Assembly: GCA_963788015.1 (NCBI GenBank)
Contig: CAWBEY010000012.1
Coordinates: 2,418,001 to 2,482,000, forward strand
Reading direction: 5' to 3'
Source of the DNA: JBBRHH01 sp963788015
GTDB lineage: Bacteria; Planctomycetota; Phycisphaerae; Tepidisphaerales; Tepidisphaeraceae
Length of the DNA stretch: 64,000 nucleotides
The notes below the pieces were generated by a model, which searched no databases, had not been told where the DNA came from, and saw only the letters and a program-made list of their open reading frames with translations. This document shows, piece by piece, positions 52,278-62,119 of the stretch. Position numbers and translations under genes: made by a program. Position 1 is the first letter of the stretch. Each line of letters begins with the position of its first letter.

Positions 52278-53144
52278 TCAATCCCGTCGTTCCACCATCA
52301 CCAGCAGCTTGCCCTGAGGCTTCATATCCATGCTCGGCAGATTAAAAAAGAATCGCAGGATACCCGTCCCCGTGGGCACGATTCCCGCACTATCCATCGG
52401 ATCAAAGTTCCCGCCATTCTCCACCTGAACCATCAGGCACCCCCACCCCCGGGGAGCCCATGGTTTGCCCTTCACGCCTGTCGCCGTGCATTCAATCGCC
52501 GGACCCGCACTCGTCCTCCAACTTCCCCGCGAACGAAAAAAATACCGATGGCCGGTCATCATTTTGAAATCCGTGGCTTGCCCTCCAGCGATGCTCGGAT
52601 CCACCTCAAATATCGCCCGATCCTCCCGCCCCTCCCCACGGTATATCGCCCCGCGCATCCGCCAGATCCGGTCAACCGCCGCCACGTTCTTTGCCCCCTC
52701 TGCTTCCTTCTCAAGCGCATCCAGCTTCTTTAAATATTCCTGATCCGCCTGCTCTAACTTGTCGCTCAGTGCATCCAGCGACTTCACCTTCCGCTCCGCC
52801 TCCAGATGTGCGGCTTTCTCCTCTGCCCCCGTCGCCCCAACGGTTAAATCCAGCACCTTCCGATACTCGCTGATCGACTCCGATGCACTCCCCGTCTTCT
52901 CATAAAGACGCGCCAGCATTTGATGATCACGATACTTATTCCCATCCGCCGCGATCACTTCGCCTAAAATCGCCATAGCATCGGCGTCCTTCCCATCCCG
53001 CATCAACTGTTGCGCCGCCCGCCGCTTGGCATCGACAACGCCGTCGCCGGCAGCACCCGCGCCCAGCGCCGCCCGTGTCTGCACACCCATAACCGCCGTC
53101 AAAACAGCAATCACCAAGCCACGCGCAAGCCACCTGGCGCTCAT
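52278..53144 (-). CDS. Exported protein with TPR-like repeats and a coiled coil
   Basis: 288 residues. A signal peptide (WLARGLVIAVLTAVMGVQTR, AALGAGA) is followed by TPR-like helices (RRAAQQLMRDGKDADAMAIL, YEKTGSASESISEYRKVLDL), a coiled coil (LDALSDKLEQADQEYLKKLD), then a ~110-residue beta-rich C-terminal domain (ATDFKMMTGHRYFFRSRGSW). Its position between wecB and wecC suggests a role in surface-glycan assembly or export. I recognise no enzymatic motif. Confidence 0.7.
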   Translation of the reverse strand: MSARWLARGLVIAVLTAVMGVQTRAALGAGAAGDGVVDAKRRAAQQLMRDGKDADAMAILGEVIAADGNKYRDHQMLARLYEKTGSASESISEYRKVLDLTVGATGAEEKAAHLEAERKVKSLDALSDKLEQADQEYLKKLDALEKEAEGAKNVAAVDRIWRMRGAIYRGEGREDRAIFEVDPSIAGGQATDFKMMTGHRYFFRSRGSWRTSAGPAIECTATGVKGKPWAPRGWGCLMVQVENGGNFDPMDSAGIVPTGTGILRFFFNLPSMDMKPQGKLLVMVERRD

Positions 53145-53164
53145 GCCTTGTCCTTTCGCCGCCC

Positions 53165-54496
53165 CTACGCCTTCACAATATGATCCCGCCGCCCCGTCAC
53201 ATTCTTCAGCGCATTACGCGTATCCACAACCAGTTTCGCCCCATCTGCCACCATCTGCCAGTCGTACGCCGCATGGTTGGTCGCGATCAGCACGCAGTCA
53301 TAACGCCCCAGCGATCCGGCGCTCAGCGCCACGCTCTCCATCTTCAAATCATGATGCCGCATTTTGTGCGTCGCCGGCACGTGCGGATCGTTGTAATCCA
53401 CTTCCGCACCAAGCTCTTCCAACTTCTCGATCAGCTCAAAACTCGGGCTCTCCCGCACGTCATCCACATCCGGCTTATACGCCAGCCCCAGCACCAGCAC
53501 CTTCGACCCGCGAACGGCCTTCCCATGCTGGTTCAACGCCAACAGTGTCCGATGCACCACAAACTCCGGCATCGCCCGGTTCACCTCCCCGGCCAGCTCG
53601 ATAAACCGCGTCGCATACCCCACCTCCCGCGCCTTCCACGTCAAGTAGAACGGATCAATCGGAATGCAATGTCCGCCCAATCCAGGCCCAGGATAAAAAG
53701 CCTGAAATCCAAACGGCTTGGTCGCGGCCGCCGAGATCACTTCCCACACGTCAATGCCCATCGCCGTCAACACCACTTTCATCTCATTCACCATCGCGAT
53801 GTTGACCGCGCGATAAATGTTCTCCAGCAGCTTGGCCGCCTCCGCCACCTCCGCGGTGCTCACCGGCACCACCTCACTGATCGCCGTGCGATACAACTCC
53901 ACCGCCACCTGCCCGCTTTCCACATCCAGCCCCCCGACCAGCTTCGGAATCGTCTGCGTATTAAAATCCTTCCTGCCCGGGTCCTCCCGTTCCGGCGAAA
54001 ACGCCAGGAAAAAATCCTTCCCGCAACTCATCCCCCGCTTCTCAAACGGCGGCAGCATCAACTCCCGCGTCGTCCCGGGATACGTCGACGACTCCAGCAC
54101 CACCAACTGCCCCGGCCGCAGCGTTTTGGCGATATCCCGCGTCGTCATCTCAATGAAACTCATGTCCGGCTCAAGATGCTTGCCCAGCGGCGTCGGCACG
54201 CACACGATCACCGCATCCGCCTCACCCAGACGCCCCACATCCGCCGTCGCCGCAAACCGCCCCGACGCCACCATCTCCTTCACGAATCCTTCCCCCAGAT
54301 GCTTCAGATAATTCTGCCCCGACGCCAGCGCATCGATCTTCCGCTGATCCACGTCAAACCCAATCGCCCGGAAACCCGCCGCCCAAAACGCCCGCATCAA
54401 AGGCAGGCCCACATACCCCAGCCCAATCACGCCAATGACGGCCGACCGGTCCGCGATCTTACGTTGCAAGGTGCTTAGTTGATTGGTTGTGCCCAT
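53165..54496 (-). CDS. wecC: UDP-N-acetyl-D-mannosamine (or -glucosamine) dehydrogenase
   Basis: 443 residues of the UDP-glucose/GDP-mannose dehydrogenase family: NAD-binding VIGLGYVGLPLMRAFWAAGF, VCVPTPLG, YPGTTRE, catalytic Cys in PGLGGHCIPIDPFY and GLAYKPDVDDVRESPS. It oxidises C6 of UDP-ManNAc or UDP-GlcNAc to the uronate. With wecB it makes UDP-ManNAcA for a surface polymer; WbpA-like use of UDP-GlcNAc cannot be excluded. It lies 3 bases after the thioredoxin-like stop. Confidence 0.93.
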   Translation of the reverse strand: MGTTNQLSTLQRKIADRSAVIGVIGLGYVGLPLMRAFWAAGFRAIGFDVDQRKIDALASGQNYLKHLGEGFVKEMVASGRFAATADVGRLGEADAVIVCVPTPLGKHLEPDMSFIEMTTRDIAKTLRPGQLVVLESSTYPGTTRELMLPPFEKRGMSCGKDFFLAFSPEREDPGRKDFNTQTIPKLVGGLDVESGQVAVELYRTAISEVVPVSTAEVAEAAKLLENIYRAVNIAMVNEMKVVLTAMGIDVWEVISAAATKPFGFQAFYPGPGLGGHCIPIDPFYLTWKAREVGYATRFIELAGEVNRAMPEFVVHRTLLALNQHGKAVRGSKVLVLGLAYKPDVDDVRESPSFELIEKLEELGAEVDYNDPHVPATHKMRHHDLKMESVALSAGSLGRYDCVLIATNHAAYDWQMVADGAKLVVDTRNALKNVTGRRDHIVKA

Positions 54497-54499
54497 ATT

Positions 54500-54952
54500 T
54501 CATCGCACAATAGCAGGCTTGGAAGGCCCCTTCAACCACGCCAGAAACTCGCCCGGAGCCATATAACCCGTCGCACTTTTCACGACGTTCCCACCCGCAT
54601 CCAACACAACAAAATGCGGAATGCCAGAGACGGCAAACTTCGCCGCCATATCCTGATGCGCATCAATATCAACGCGCACCGGCACATACTCACCCAGCGC
54701 CCCGGCAACGTCTTTATCCGCCCACGTCGTACTCTTCAGCTTCTGGCATGGCGGGCACCATGTCGCCGTAAAATACGCCAGCACGGGTTTCTTCGTCCCC
54801 TCCGCCTCCACCTTCGCCGCCGCAAAATCCTCCCGCCACGAAACCAGCTCCGGACCCTCCTCTATCTTCGACATCGACCGCGCAAAGAAAAACACGCCAC
54901 CAATCCCCACAATCACAAGCAGGACAAAAAAAGGTTTAATCGCACTGTTCAT
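54500..54952 (-). CDS. Membrane-anchored thioredoxin-like protein
   Basis: An N-terminal helix (IKPFFVLLVIVGIGGVFFFA) precedes a thioredoxin domain with the redox motif YFTATWCPPCQKLKSTTW and the cis-Pro region VSGIPHFVVLDAGG. About 150 residues from ATG 54952. It is an extracytoplasmic thiol-disulphide exchanger, DsbD-C/TlpA-like. It directly precedes wecC with a 3-base gap and is divergent from dinG. Confidence 0.85.
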   Translation of the reverse strand: MNSAIKPFFVLLVIVGIGGVFFFARSMSKIEEGPELVSWREDFAAAKVEAEGTKKPVLAYFTATWCPPCQKLKSTTWADKDVAGALGEYVPVRVDIDAHQDMAAKFAVSGIPHFVVLDAGGNVVKSATGYMAPGEFLAWLKGPSKPAIVR

Positions 54953-55065
54953 ACATCCTCGACTCGATCCGTCCCCAGTCCCATTATCCCCACATCCCCC
55001 GCGCAATCAAAACCCTCCGCCCCTCTTCGCGATCCACCACCAACCCCTCTACAATCCTTTCACGC

Positions 55066-57983
55066 ATGAGCGAAATGCTCGAAAATATCCTCGGCCAAAA
55101 CGGCTCCATCGCCCGCCGCCTCGGCCAGCGCTACGAATACCGCCCCCAGCAAATGGAGATGGCCCACGCGGTCGAATCCGCCCTCAACCACCCCTCCCAC
55201 CTTCTGGTCGAAGCCGGCACCGGCGTTGGAAAATCCTTTGCCTATCTCCTCCCCGCCATCGACTTTGCCCTCAAAAACAAGAAACGCGTCGTCATCTCCA
55301 CCAACACCATCTCCCTCCAGGAACAGCTCATCGACAAGGACATCCCGCTCCTCCGGGCCGTCTATCCCGACGAATTTGTCGCCGTCCTCGTCAAAGGCCG
55401 CTCCAATTACCTCTGCCTCCGCCGCCTCGAAAAGGCCGGCCAGCTCATGTACTCCCTCTTCGAGCACGATCGCCAAATCCGCTCACTCCAGGTCATCGAG
55501 CAATGGGCCAAAACCACCACCGACGGCTCCCTCGCCACCGTACCCCACGTCCCCGAAAGCGACGTCTGGGACAAAGTCTGCGCCGAGCATGGCAACTGCC
55601 TGGGCAAGCGATGCAAGTTCTACAAGCCCTGCCACTGGCAGGCCGCCAGGCGCCGCATGCAGACCGGCCGAATCCTCATCGTCAACCACGCCCTCTTCTT
55701 CTCCGATCTCGCCCTCCGCGCCGCCGGCGTCAACTACCTCCCCAAGTACGACGCCGTCATCCTCGACGAAGCCCACACCGTCGAAGACGTCGCCGGCGAT
55801 CATTTCGGCCTGAAGATCAGCGAATCAGGCCTGCGTTACCAGCTCCGCACCCTCTACGACGCCAAGCGCGGCAAAGGCCTGCTCACCACCCACGGCAGCG
55901 CCGCCAACGATGCCATCGACGACGTCGTCGAGTTGCACGATCGCGTGGGACTTTTCTTCGCCCGCTGCACCGACTGGCAAACGCGCCAAGGCCGAGCCAA
56001 CGGCCGGATCCACGAGCCCGAATGGGTGGACAACGATCTCTCCCCCAAGCTGCACAACCTCGCCCTTCACGTCAAAGCGATGCTGGCCAATCTCGACGCC
56101 GAGGAAGATGTCAGCGAACTTTCGAGCGTGGCCGAAAAAGTGGCCCTCAGCGCCGACACGCTTGATGCGATCATCAAGCAATCCCTCGAGGACGCCGTCT
56201 ACTGGATGGACACCACCAACCGCCCCACGCCAAGATTAACCCTCCACGCCGCCCCCATCTCCGTCGCCGACGGCCTCCGCAAACACCTCTTCTCCAAACT
56301 CCCCAGCGTCATCATGACCAGCGCCACCCTCTGCACCAAATCCGCCCCCCCGCCCAACCCCCAATGCGCCACGGGAGCCCCACCCATATCCCCCAACCCA
56401 GCCCCACAACGCACCAACCAAGGTGGCACGGGCGCCCCGCCCGTGTCTCAAAATCCAGCCCCAGAATGCATCCCCAACCGTGGCACGGGCGCCCCGCCCG
56501 TGTCTACCGATCAAAGCCCTAAACTCCGCCAAGGCGCCTACCTCCCCCACCTCGAACAAAAAGGCGGCATCTACGCCATCACCTTCCGCCTCGCAGATTC
56601 CCTTCCTCAGGCTCTCCACAAAGAATGGCTCCACGAACGCGACGAACTCATCGCCAAAGCCCGCAATTCCATTCACCCGACTACCACCGAAGAACTGCTT
56701 GTCCTCCGCGACCTGCACTCCAACAAAATCGAGTCTTATCTCGATGAAGGCCACGGCTCCTCATCCCTGCGCGACGACACGATCGCGCAACTGGTGGCCG
56801 ACACCCTGCAGAAATTCAACAACACGCAATATCGGCTGCTCGCGTGGTGCATCATGCCCAATCATGTTCACCTCGTCCTGCAGCCCATCAACGCAACCGA
56901 CTTGCAGCGGATCATGCACTCCGTGAAATCATGGACTGCCAAGGAGGTCAACAAGCGATTGAAGCGATCGGGGATCTTCTGGCAACCCGAATACTACGAC
57001 CACCTGATCCGCAATGAGGAAGATTTAATTAATCAAGTGGAATATGTGTGGTCGAACCCCGACCGAGCCAACCTGACTAACTGGCCATGGCGCTTTAAGG
57101 ACGAAAAATCCATCTCGGAGATCATCACCGGCAGCAATGATTCTCCACAACAACAGGGGCGAGGCGCCCCTGCCACGTCCGACGTCTCGACCCACGACAA
57201 TCGTGGCACGAGCGCCCCGCCCGTGTCTCGCAATCAAGGCCCCAATCGTGGCACGGGCGCCCCGCCCGTGTCTCCCTCACAAAACTCCCCCTCCCCCGCC
57301 TTCGCCTACATCCAATCCCGCCTCGGCGTAGACAAAGCACAAACCCTCCTCCTGGGTTCCCCCTTCAACTACCCCGAACAAGCCAAACTCTACGTCGAAT
57401 CCAACCTCCCCGACCCCAACGATCCCACCTTCCTCCCGGCCGCCTGCGAAAAAATCCTCCACTACCTCCGCCAAACCACCGGCGGCGCTTCGTCCTCTTC
57501 ACCAGCTACTCCATGCTCAAATCCGCCGCCCAGCGCCTCGAGGCCGATCTTTCGGCCCTCAACCTCCCCATCCTCGTCCAGGGCCAAGGCATCGCCCCGC
57601 GCGTGCTGCTCGAACGCTTCCGCACCACCCCCAATTCCGTCCTCTTCGGCACCAGCAGTTTCTGGCAGGGCATCGACGTCCAGGGCGACCAACTACGCAA
57701 CGTCATCCTCGTCAAACTTCCCTTCGCCGTCCCCGACGAGCCCATCGTCGAAGCCCGTCTCGACGCCATCAAACGCGCGGGCGGCAACCCCTTCATGGAA
57801 TACTCCGTCCCCGAAGCCATCATCAAACTCAAGCAAGGCTTCGGCCGTCTCATCCGCAGCCGCACCGACCGCGGCATCGTCGTCATCCTCGACAGCCGCG
57901 TAAAAACCAAACGCTACGGCCAACTGTTCCTCAACGCCCTCCCCATCCAAAACACCCCCCACGAAAACATCCCGCAGCATTAA
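55066..57983 (+). CDS. dinG: DinG-type ATP-dependent helicase with an embedded transposase and one frame break
   Basis: Helicase motifs: VEAGTGVGKSF (Walker A, residues ~48-58), Fe-S cysteines C117, C178, C183 and C189 (C-x4-C-x5-C as in E. coli DinG), VILDEAHTV and VIMTSATL (residues ~415-422). Immediately after TSATLCT an in-frame insert of ~960 bp carries REP-like repeats and a complete transposase. DinG sequence then resumes (PAFAYIQSRLGVDKAQTLLL). A break at about 57486 shifts the C-terminal part (YSMLKSAAQRLEADLSALNL, SSFWQGIDVQGDQLRN, KQGFGRLIRSRTDRG) to another frame ending at 57983. DinG unwinds damaged or R-loop DNA. Whether this version works with a ~320-residue insert between its two helicase lobes is doubtful. 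Confidence 0.85.
56366..56505 (+). repeat. Left cluster of REP-like palindromes (three copies)
   Basis: The core GGCACGGGCGCCCCGCCCGT, with a CACGGGCG / CGCCCGTG stem, occurs at 56422-56448 and 56479-56505. A degenerate copy (CCACGGGAGCCCCACCC) lies near 56366-56390. In the dinG frame each clean copy encodes RGTGAPPVS or GGTGAPPVS. Confidence 0.85.
57155..57273 (+). repeat. Right cluster of REP-like palindromes (three copies)
   Basis: An inverted copy (GGGGCGAGGCGCCCCTGCCACG) lies at about 57155-57176; direct copies lie at 57202-57228 (one mismatch) and 57247-57273. Mixed orientation, as in BIME-type REP arrays, supports mobilisation by the adjacent RAYT. Confidence 0.8.
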
Positions 57984-58001
57984 ATCCCCCACGCTACCCG
58001 C

Positions 58002-59609
58002 TTACGCCGCCGCCTCCGCATCATTCTTCACCGCCGGCTCTTCCTCCACCGGCAACCGATCCATTCTCACCCGCCTGATCACCGCCGTCCCGGCCGCTAA
58101 GTCACCCAGCCGTTGCCGCAGCGGCGAATACAACACCACCAGCGCATCAACGGCCACCATCAGCGGCAACGGCACCGGCACATCCAGCACCCGCAGCAGG
58201 TTCCGCACCAAAAGCCCGCCGCGTCGGCGCGGCCCCGTCCGTCATCGCCACCGTCAGCCCCATCACCATCTTCCCCACCGACCGCCCCGCCAGAAGCTCC
58301 ACCACGATCGTGTGCGCCAGGTAAACCGCACACCCCGCGAAGAGCACCCCCGCCGCCACCGGGTCGCGCACCAGCGCGTTGGCCGCCCAGAAATTCACCC
58401 GCGACGACGCCCACCCGGCCGCCGCGAGAATCGGAATCGCGTCAATCGAGCGCCGCCGCCACCCGATGCGGATAGGGAGCGAGCACAAACGTCGCCGGAA
58501 GCTCCGCCCCGCCCTCCGCCCCGCGCTTCCGCCGGATCCCCACGATCAGCATTAACGACAACGCCCCCATCACCAGCAGCGATATCCAGTTGCTCCGCTG
58601 ATCCGGCGGCCCAACCGCCACCTCCAGTTTCCGCACCGGCCCGCTCACGCCCCCGGCCTGCGTATAGCGCTGTTCCCACCGCTCCGTGTCCCGCTGAAAA
58701 ATCAACCGGTACAACTCCCCCGCAAATGCAATATCCATCTCCTCAGGCTTCGGCAGCGCTCCGGGCAGTTCCAGATTCAAGCGCCGCCGATTCCCGCCGC
58801 TCCAGGTTCCACAACTGCCCCGCCTGTTTCCCGCCGGCCGTCCACAGCATTCTCCGCCCCGCCCGATCCAGCACCTTCATCGCCCCCACCGCATAGTCAC
58901 AATGTACGGCCGGCAACTCCTCCCATGTCCCCTGCCCCGGATCAAACTGCTCCAGCCGCACGCTCATTGCATCGCCAGCAAATGCAATGATCGGATGCGA
59001 TCCCACCACCGCCAGCGAATGCCTCGCCAGAGAATCCGCCCCGACCTCGCCCGGCAGTGCAACCCCCTGATCCCACGCCGCCGCCCCAAGATGAAACAAA
59101 TAAGCCCTCCCCTCCCGAATCCCCGCCGCACCAGTCGCCGGAAGACTCGCCGGCGCAGTCGAGCCGGTCGTCGTCGGCTTTTCCGGCGCCGCAACCCCCA
59201 CCGCCCACAACCCATCCGCATCCCCGGCCAGTGAAATAATCGTTCCGCCCCGCGACAAGCTCGGCCCAGGCAACACCCGCGTCCCCGACCGCCACTGCCA
59301 TTGCCCTCCCTCAAACAACACCACCGCATCATTCCCCTGGTGGCTCATCCCGATCACCGGGCTCTCCAACACCCCGAGCTCCCGCCACCCCTCCGGCCCA
59401 AACAACTCATGCCCATACAGATAAAATCGCTGCCCCAGCGACCCCGCCCCATTGTCATAATACCCCGCCCACACCTGCGCCACCCCATGCCCACCCCCCC
59501 CGCCAGTCCCCTCCGCAAACACCACGCGCGAGGCCGTCCCCGCACACGCCACCACGGGCGCAATTGCCAGCGCAACCATCACCACCACCCATCGCAGCCT
59601 ACTTCTCAC
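58002..59609 (-). CDS. Exported propeller-like protein fused to an RDD membrane domain (three frame breaks)
   Basis: From GTG 59609 (VRSRLRWVVVMVALAIAPVV signal/helix), a ~280-residue section with short beta repeats (RVVFAEGTG, GRAYLFHLGAAAWDQ, LEQFDPGQGTWEELPAV) follows. Then LISLLVMGALSLMLIVGIRR-type helix sequence and an RDD domain (ANALVRDPVAAGVLFAGCAV, GRSVGKMVMGLTVA, RQRLGDLAAGTAVIRR) complete the chain. Breaks at about 58765, 58455 and 58210 split these parts. RDD proteins are multi-pass membrane proteins, some of them Na+/H+ antiporters. The start overlaps the upstream lipoprotein stop. About 535 residues; function unclear. Confidence 0.6.
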
Positions 59610-60522
59610 AGTCGCGATCGACCTGGATGACACTGCCGCTGGGTACGCTAACCTGATCCTGCCGGGGAAATCGAAATGAAGCATCGTTGGGATAGATGAT
59701 ATCGTCAGTCTCGTATGTTCGCGCTAGGTCTTTCACATCAATTCTCATCGTCGAGCGCGAATCCGGAAAAAACAGGTCGTACTGCCGCGCCACTTTCGGC
59801 CCGCCCCCCGCCGGCGCTCCTTCCACAGTTACGGCCGCATGCTTCTTCAAATAAGCCCGCACCACGATCCGCCCGTTCACGTCAAACAACAACACCACGC
59901 TCGGAAGCTTGGTTTTCCGGTCATACCACACTTCCTTCTCCACCCACCAATGCTCCGCCGACCGCGTGTTCCAGGTAAACATGTACGCGTCGGCGTCATT
60001 GTTAAACCGCATGGTCGGCGCCGGCAGTTCATTGAAATTGGTATTGATGTCATTGATCCCCAACACCTCGATCAGCGCATCAGGCCTTAGCGGAATCTCC
60101 CCCACGCACGGCTTGCCCACATTCCGGTAATTTCCCCACCACCACTTCCGCTGGTCGTCAGGCAAAAGCTGCATCACCCAGTACCGCTCCGCATTGCTCC
60201 CCACGTCAAACGCCCGCCCCAGCGGCGGCTTGTTCAAAATCAGCCGCAGATCGCGCGGCTTGCGAAACTGCATCACCCCATCGCCGGAAATAAAGTGTGA
60301 ATCGTGATTCTGCACATCCACAATATTCGCTTCATAATCCAGCGTCGCCCGCATCGTCGGCAGCAAGCGGTTGTTGTCGTTGATCTCCCCCACCACTTCC
60401 GCCATCGTCTGCGTCGGCCCGTAATAACGCGTGGTTGTCGTCTTGCCCGTCAATGCGCAACCCGCCAACGCCCCAATCAACAGTGTCCCGGCGCAACAAA
60501 TGATCAGCAAGACAGGCCGCAT
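59599..60522 (-). CDS. Predicted lipoprotein, unknown function
   Basis: 307 residues. MRPVLLIICCAGTLLIGALA then GCALTG carries a lipobox (LAGC). The mature part (GDGVMQFRKPRDLRLILNKP, LGRAFDVGSNAERYWVMQLL, EKEVWYDRKTKLPSVVLLFD) resembles LolA/outer-membrane lipoprotein-sorting-like beta proteins, but this is only a fold-level impression. It is intact, and lies in a minus-strand run with tight spacing to the downstream RDD gene (start overlapping this stop). Confidence 0.75.
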   Translation of the reverse strand: MRPVLLIICCAGTLLIGALAGCALTGKTTTTRYYGPTQTMAEVVGEINDNNRLLPTMRATLDYEANIVDVQNHDSHFISGDGVMQFRKPRDLRLILNKPPLGRAFDVGSNAERYWVMQLLPDDQRKWWWGNYRNVGKPCVGEIPLRPDALIEVLGINDINTNFNELPAPTMRFNNDADAYMFTWNTRSAEHWWVEKEVWYDRKTKLPSVVLLFDVNGRIVVRAYLKKHAAVTVEGAPAGGGPKVARQYDLFFPDSRSTMRIDVKDLARTYETDDIIYPNDASFRFPRQDQVSVPSGSVIQVDRDCEK

Positions 60523-61065
60523 TCAAAGCTCCTGCGAAAGAATCTCATTCAGTTGCTCACTCACTTCCCGCACTTCCTGCTCCCCAAGCTTCGGATTCAC
60601 CAGATCAAGCACGCCCTCCCGCCCTTTCAGCCGCACCTGCCAAACCTCCCGCCCCGTCTCATGTCGCGTTGAATCGTAAATCACCAGCCGCTTGCGCATC
60701 AGAATCAATCCCAGCACAAACCGAAAGTTCAACTTCGCGGGTTCCTCCACCGCATTCAGCCGCGCGAACAAATCGCACAACACCTCATCATCCACAAACA
60801 GCTTCTTCTTCTCCTGGGCCTGCGGCATCACCGTCTGCCAGAATGCCACCACGTCCTTCCGATCAAACTTCTCCCAGCACCCCATCGAGCAATCCGCCCG
60901 GCCAAATCCCGCCGGCGTCTCCACCAGCGCCGCCATGAACTTCTCCCCCGGCCCAATCGCCTCCCCGCAAACCACACAAATGCCCCCCGGCCGGGGCACA
61001 TGCATCCCCCCACCCCCCACCGCGCTGCCTGCCGCCTGTGCCTTATCTGGAGCTGCCATGCTCAC
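60523..61065 (-). CDS. Cys-rich, putative zinc-binding protein
   Basis: About 180 residues from GTG 61065, which has AGGAGG six bases upstream; the ATG at 61059 is also possible. The N-terminal half carries CVVCGEAIGPGEKFM and a second pair ADCSMGCWEKF, a likely four-Cys zinc site. The C-terminal half is helical (LCDLFARLNAVEEPAKLNFR, FVLGLILMRKRL). Its stop is directly upstream of the lipoprotein ATG. Function unknown. Confidence 0.7.
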   Translation of the reverse strand: MSMAAPDKAQAAGSAVGGGGMHVPRPGGICVVCGEAIGPGEKFMAALVETPAGFGRADCSMGCWEKFDRKDVVAFWQTVMPQAQEKKKLFVDDEVLCDLFARLNAVEEPAKLNFRFVLGLILMRKRLVIYDSTRHETGREVWQVRLKGREGVLDLVNPKLGEQEVREVSEQLNEILSQEL

Positions 61066-61149
61066 GTCAAACCTCCTGTGCAAAAGTGCAAAAAACTTCA
61101 ACGCGCACTTGCCGCACTACCATTGAAGTTCCAAACCAGCCGTAAAAGT

Positions 61150-61406
61150 TCAGTGTACCACAAACGAACGTGAACTCGTCCCGCCCGGCCCCACCGCAAA
61201 CTTCACCGCCACCCCGCACCGCGGACACCGCCCCTGATACGATTTTCCATCCCCGCTCCGATAGATCCGCTGATACACCCCGCAACACGCAAAATGCACG
61301 CTCAAAAATGGCCGCCCCTTCTCCACGCCCCCTCCACCCTCGCGTGCCGCGCCCGCCCACCCCGGTCGACAGTTCCACCAGATAATCCCGCTCGTCACGC
61401 GCCATC
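61150..61406 (-). CDS. Small Cys-rich protein, probably zinc-ribbon (one frame break)
   Basis: The start MARDERDYLVELSTGVGGRG (61406) and the end FACCGVYQRIYRSGDGKSYQ, GRCPRCGVAVKFAVGPGGT are in different frames joined at about 61345. The CC...CPRC set suggests a zinc ribbon. About 85 residues. It lies 5 bases after the cyclodeaminase stop. I recognise the ending as a small conserved bacterial type of unknown role. Confidence 0.55.
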
Positions 61407-61411
61407 GGCTT

Positions 61412-62040
61412 CAGGCCCCCTGCCGATCCCGCTCCCAGATGCGCGGCGTCACGTTCTGAATCAGCGTCACCGCCCGGCTCAAAATCTGTCCCATCGTCGC
61501 CTCGATCGACCGCCGGTCGCTCTCCTCGGGCACCTGCTTCAAATTCGTCCGCACGTTGTAAATCGCGCACCGGATCGTCGCCATCGCCAGAGTCCGAGCA
61601 GACCGCCAGATCCGACAGCAAATAATGATTCACGAAATTCACGAGACGGTCACACAACTCCAGGATCGCCACGTTCGCGGCCGCGATTGCTTCAGGCACG
61701 CGAATGCACGTCAGCAGCACCGGCAACATTTTGTCGCGCCGCTCCGCTGCATCTTCCGGCAGTTTCATCAGCGCCGTCATCGCCTCATACGCCATCTGAT
61801 CTTCCACCATCAATTGCAGCAATAGCGCCGCGCCGCGCAAACTCCGCCAGCGCCGGCCGCAACTCGTCGGCAAACGCCTCCAATCCCTTCTTCCCAAGAC
61901 TGTAATTTACTGTCATCTCCCCCATCGACGCCGCCAATGCCCCCACCAGCGCCGTCACGCTCCCCGCCCGGCGTCGGCTGCCTGGCGGCCGCGGCCGACA
62001 AAAACTCCTCGATCGTCCTCGACGAATCAAACATGCGCAA
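61412..62040 (-). CDS. Formiminotransferase-cyclodeaminase-like (FTCD-C) protein, three frame breaks
   Basis: Assembled from three frames: RTIEEFLSAAAARQPTPGG, GSVTALVGALAASMGEMTVN, YSLGKKGLEAFADELRPAL, MVEDQMAYEAMTALMKLPED, ending RAVTLIQNVTPRIWERDRQG. The PTPGGGSVxALxGALAAS opening is the cyclodeaminase/cyclohydrolase hallmark. These all-helical enzymes act on folates (formimino-THF to methenyl-THF). Breaks lie at about 61970, 61840 and 61590. About 209 residues. The folate link parallels the formyltransferase at 49.5 kb only loosely. Confidence 0.7.
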
Positions 62041-62119
62041 TCCTTTCCCCTGCGAATTTCAGCGATTTCCCCGGAATGAAAATCTCGCCGTCCGCTCTAT
62101 ATGATGCGCCGCCACACTT

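Larger units (their letters stand above)
56366..57273 (+). mobile_element. REP-associated tyrosine transposase (RAYT/TnpA-REP) element inside dinG
   Basis: A Y1-type HUH transposase domain is readable in the dinG frame: GAYLPHLEQKGGIYAITFRL, AWCIMPNHVHLVLQPI (H600 and H602 of the joint frame, the HUH pair), IFWQPEYYDHLIRNEEDL (Y643/Y644, catalytic Tyr), then YVWSNPDRANLTNWPWRF. It could start at GTG 56500, which lies inside a REP copy. It has no stop of its own. REP-like palindromes lie on both sides (three left, three right). RAYT proteins mobilise or process REP hairpins. Here it sits in frame within a helicase gene. Confidence 0.85.
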
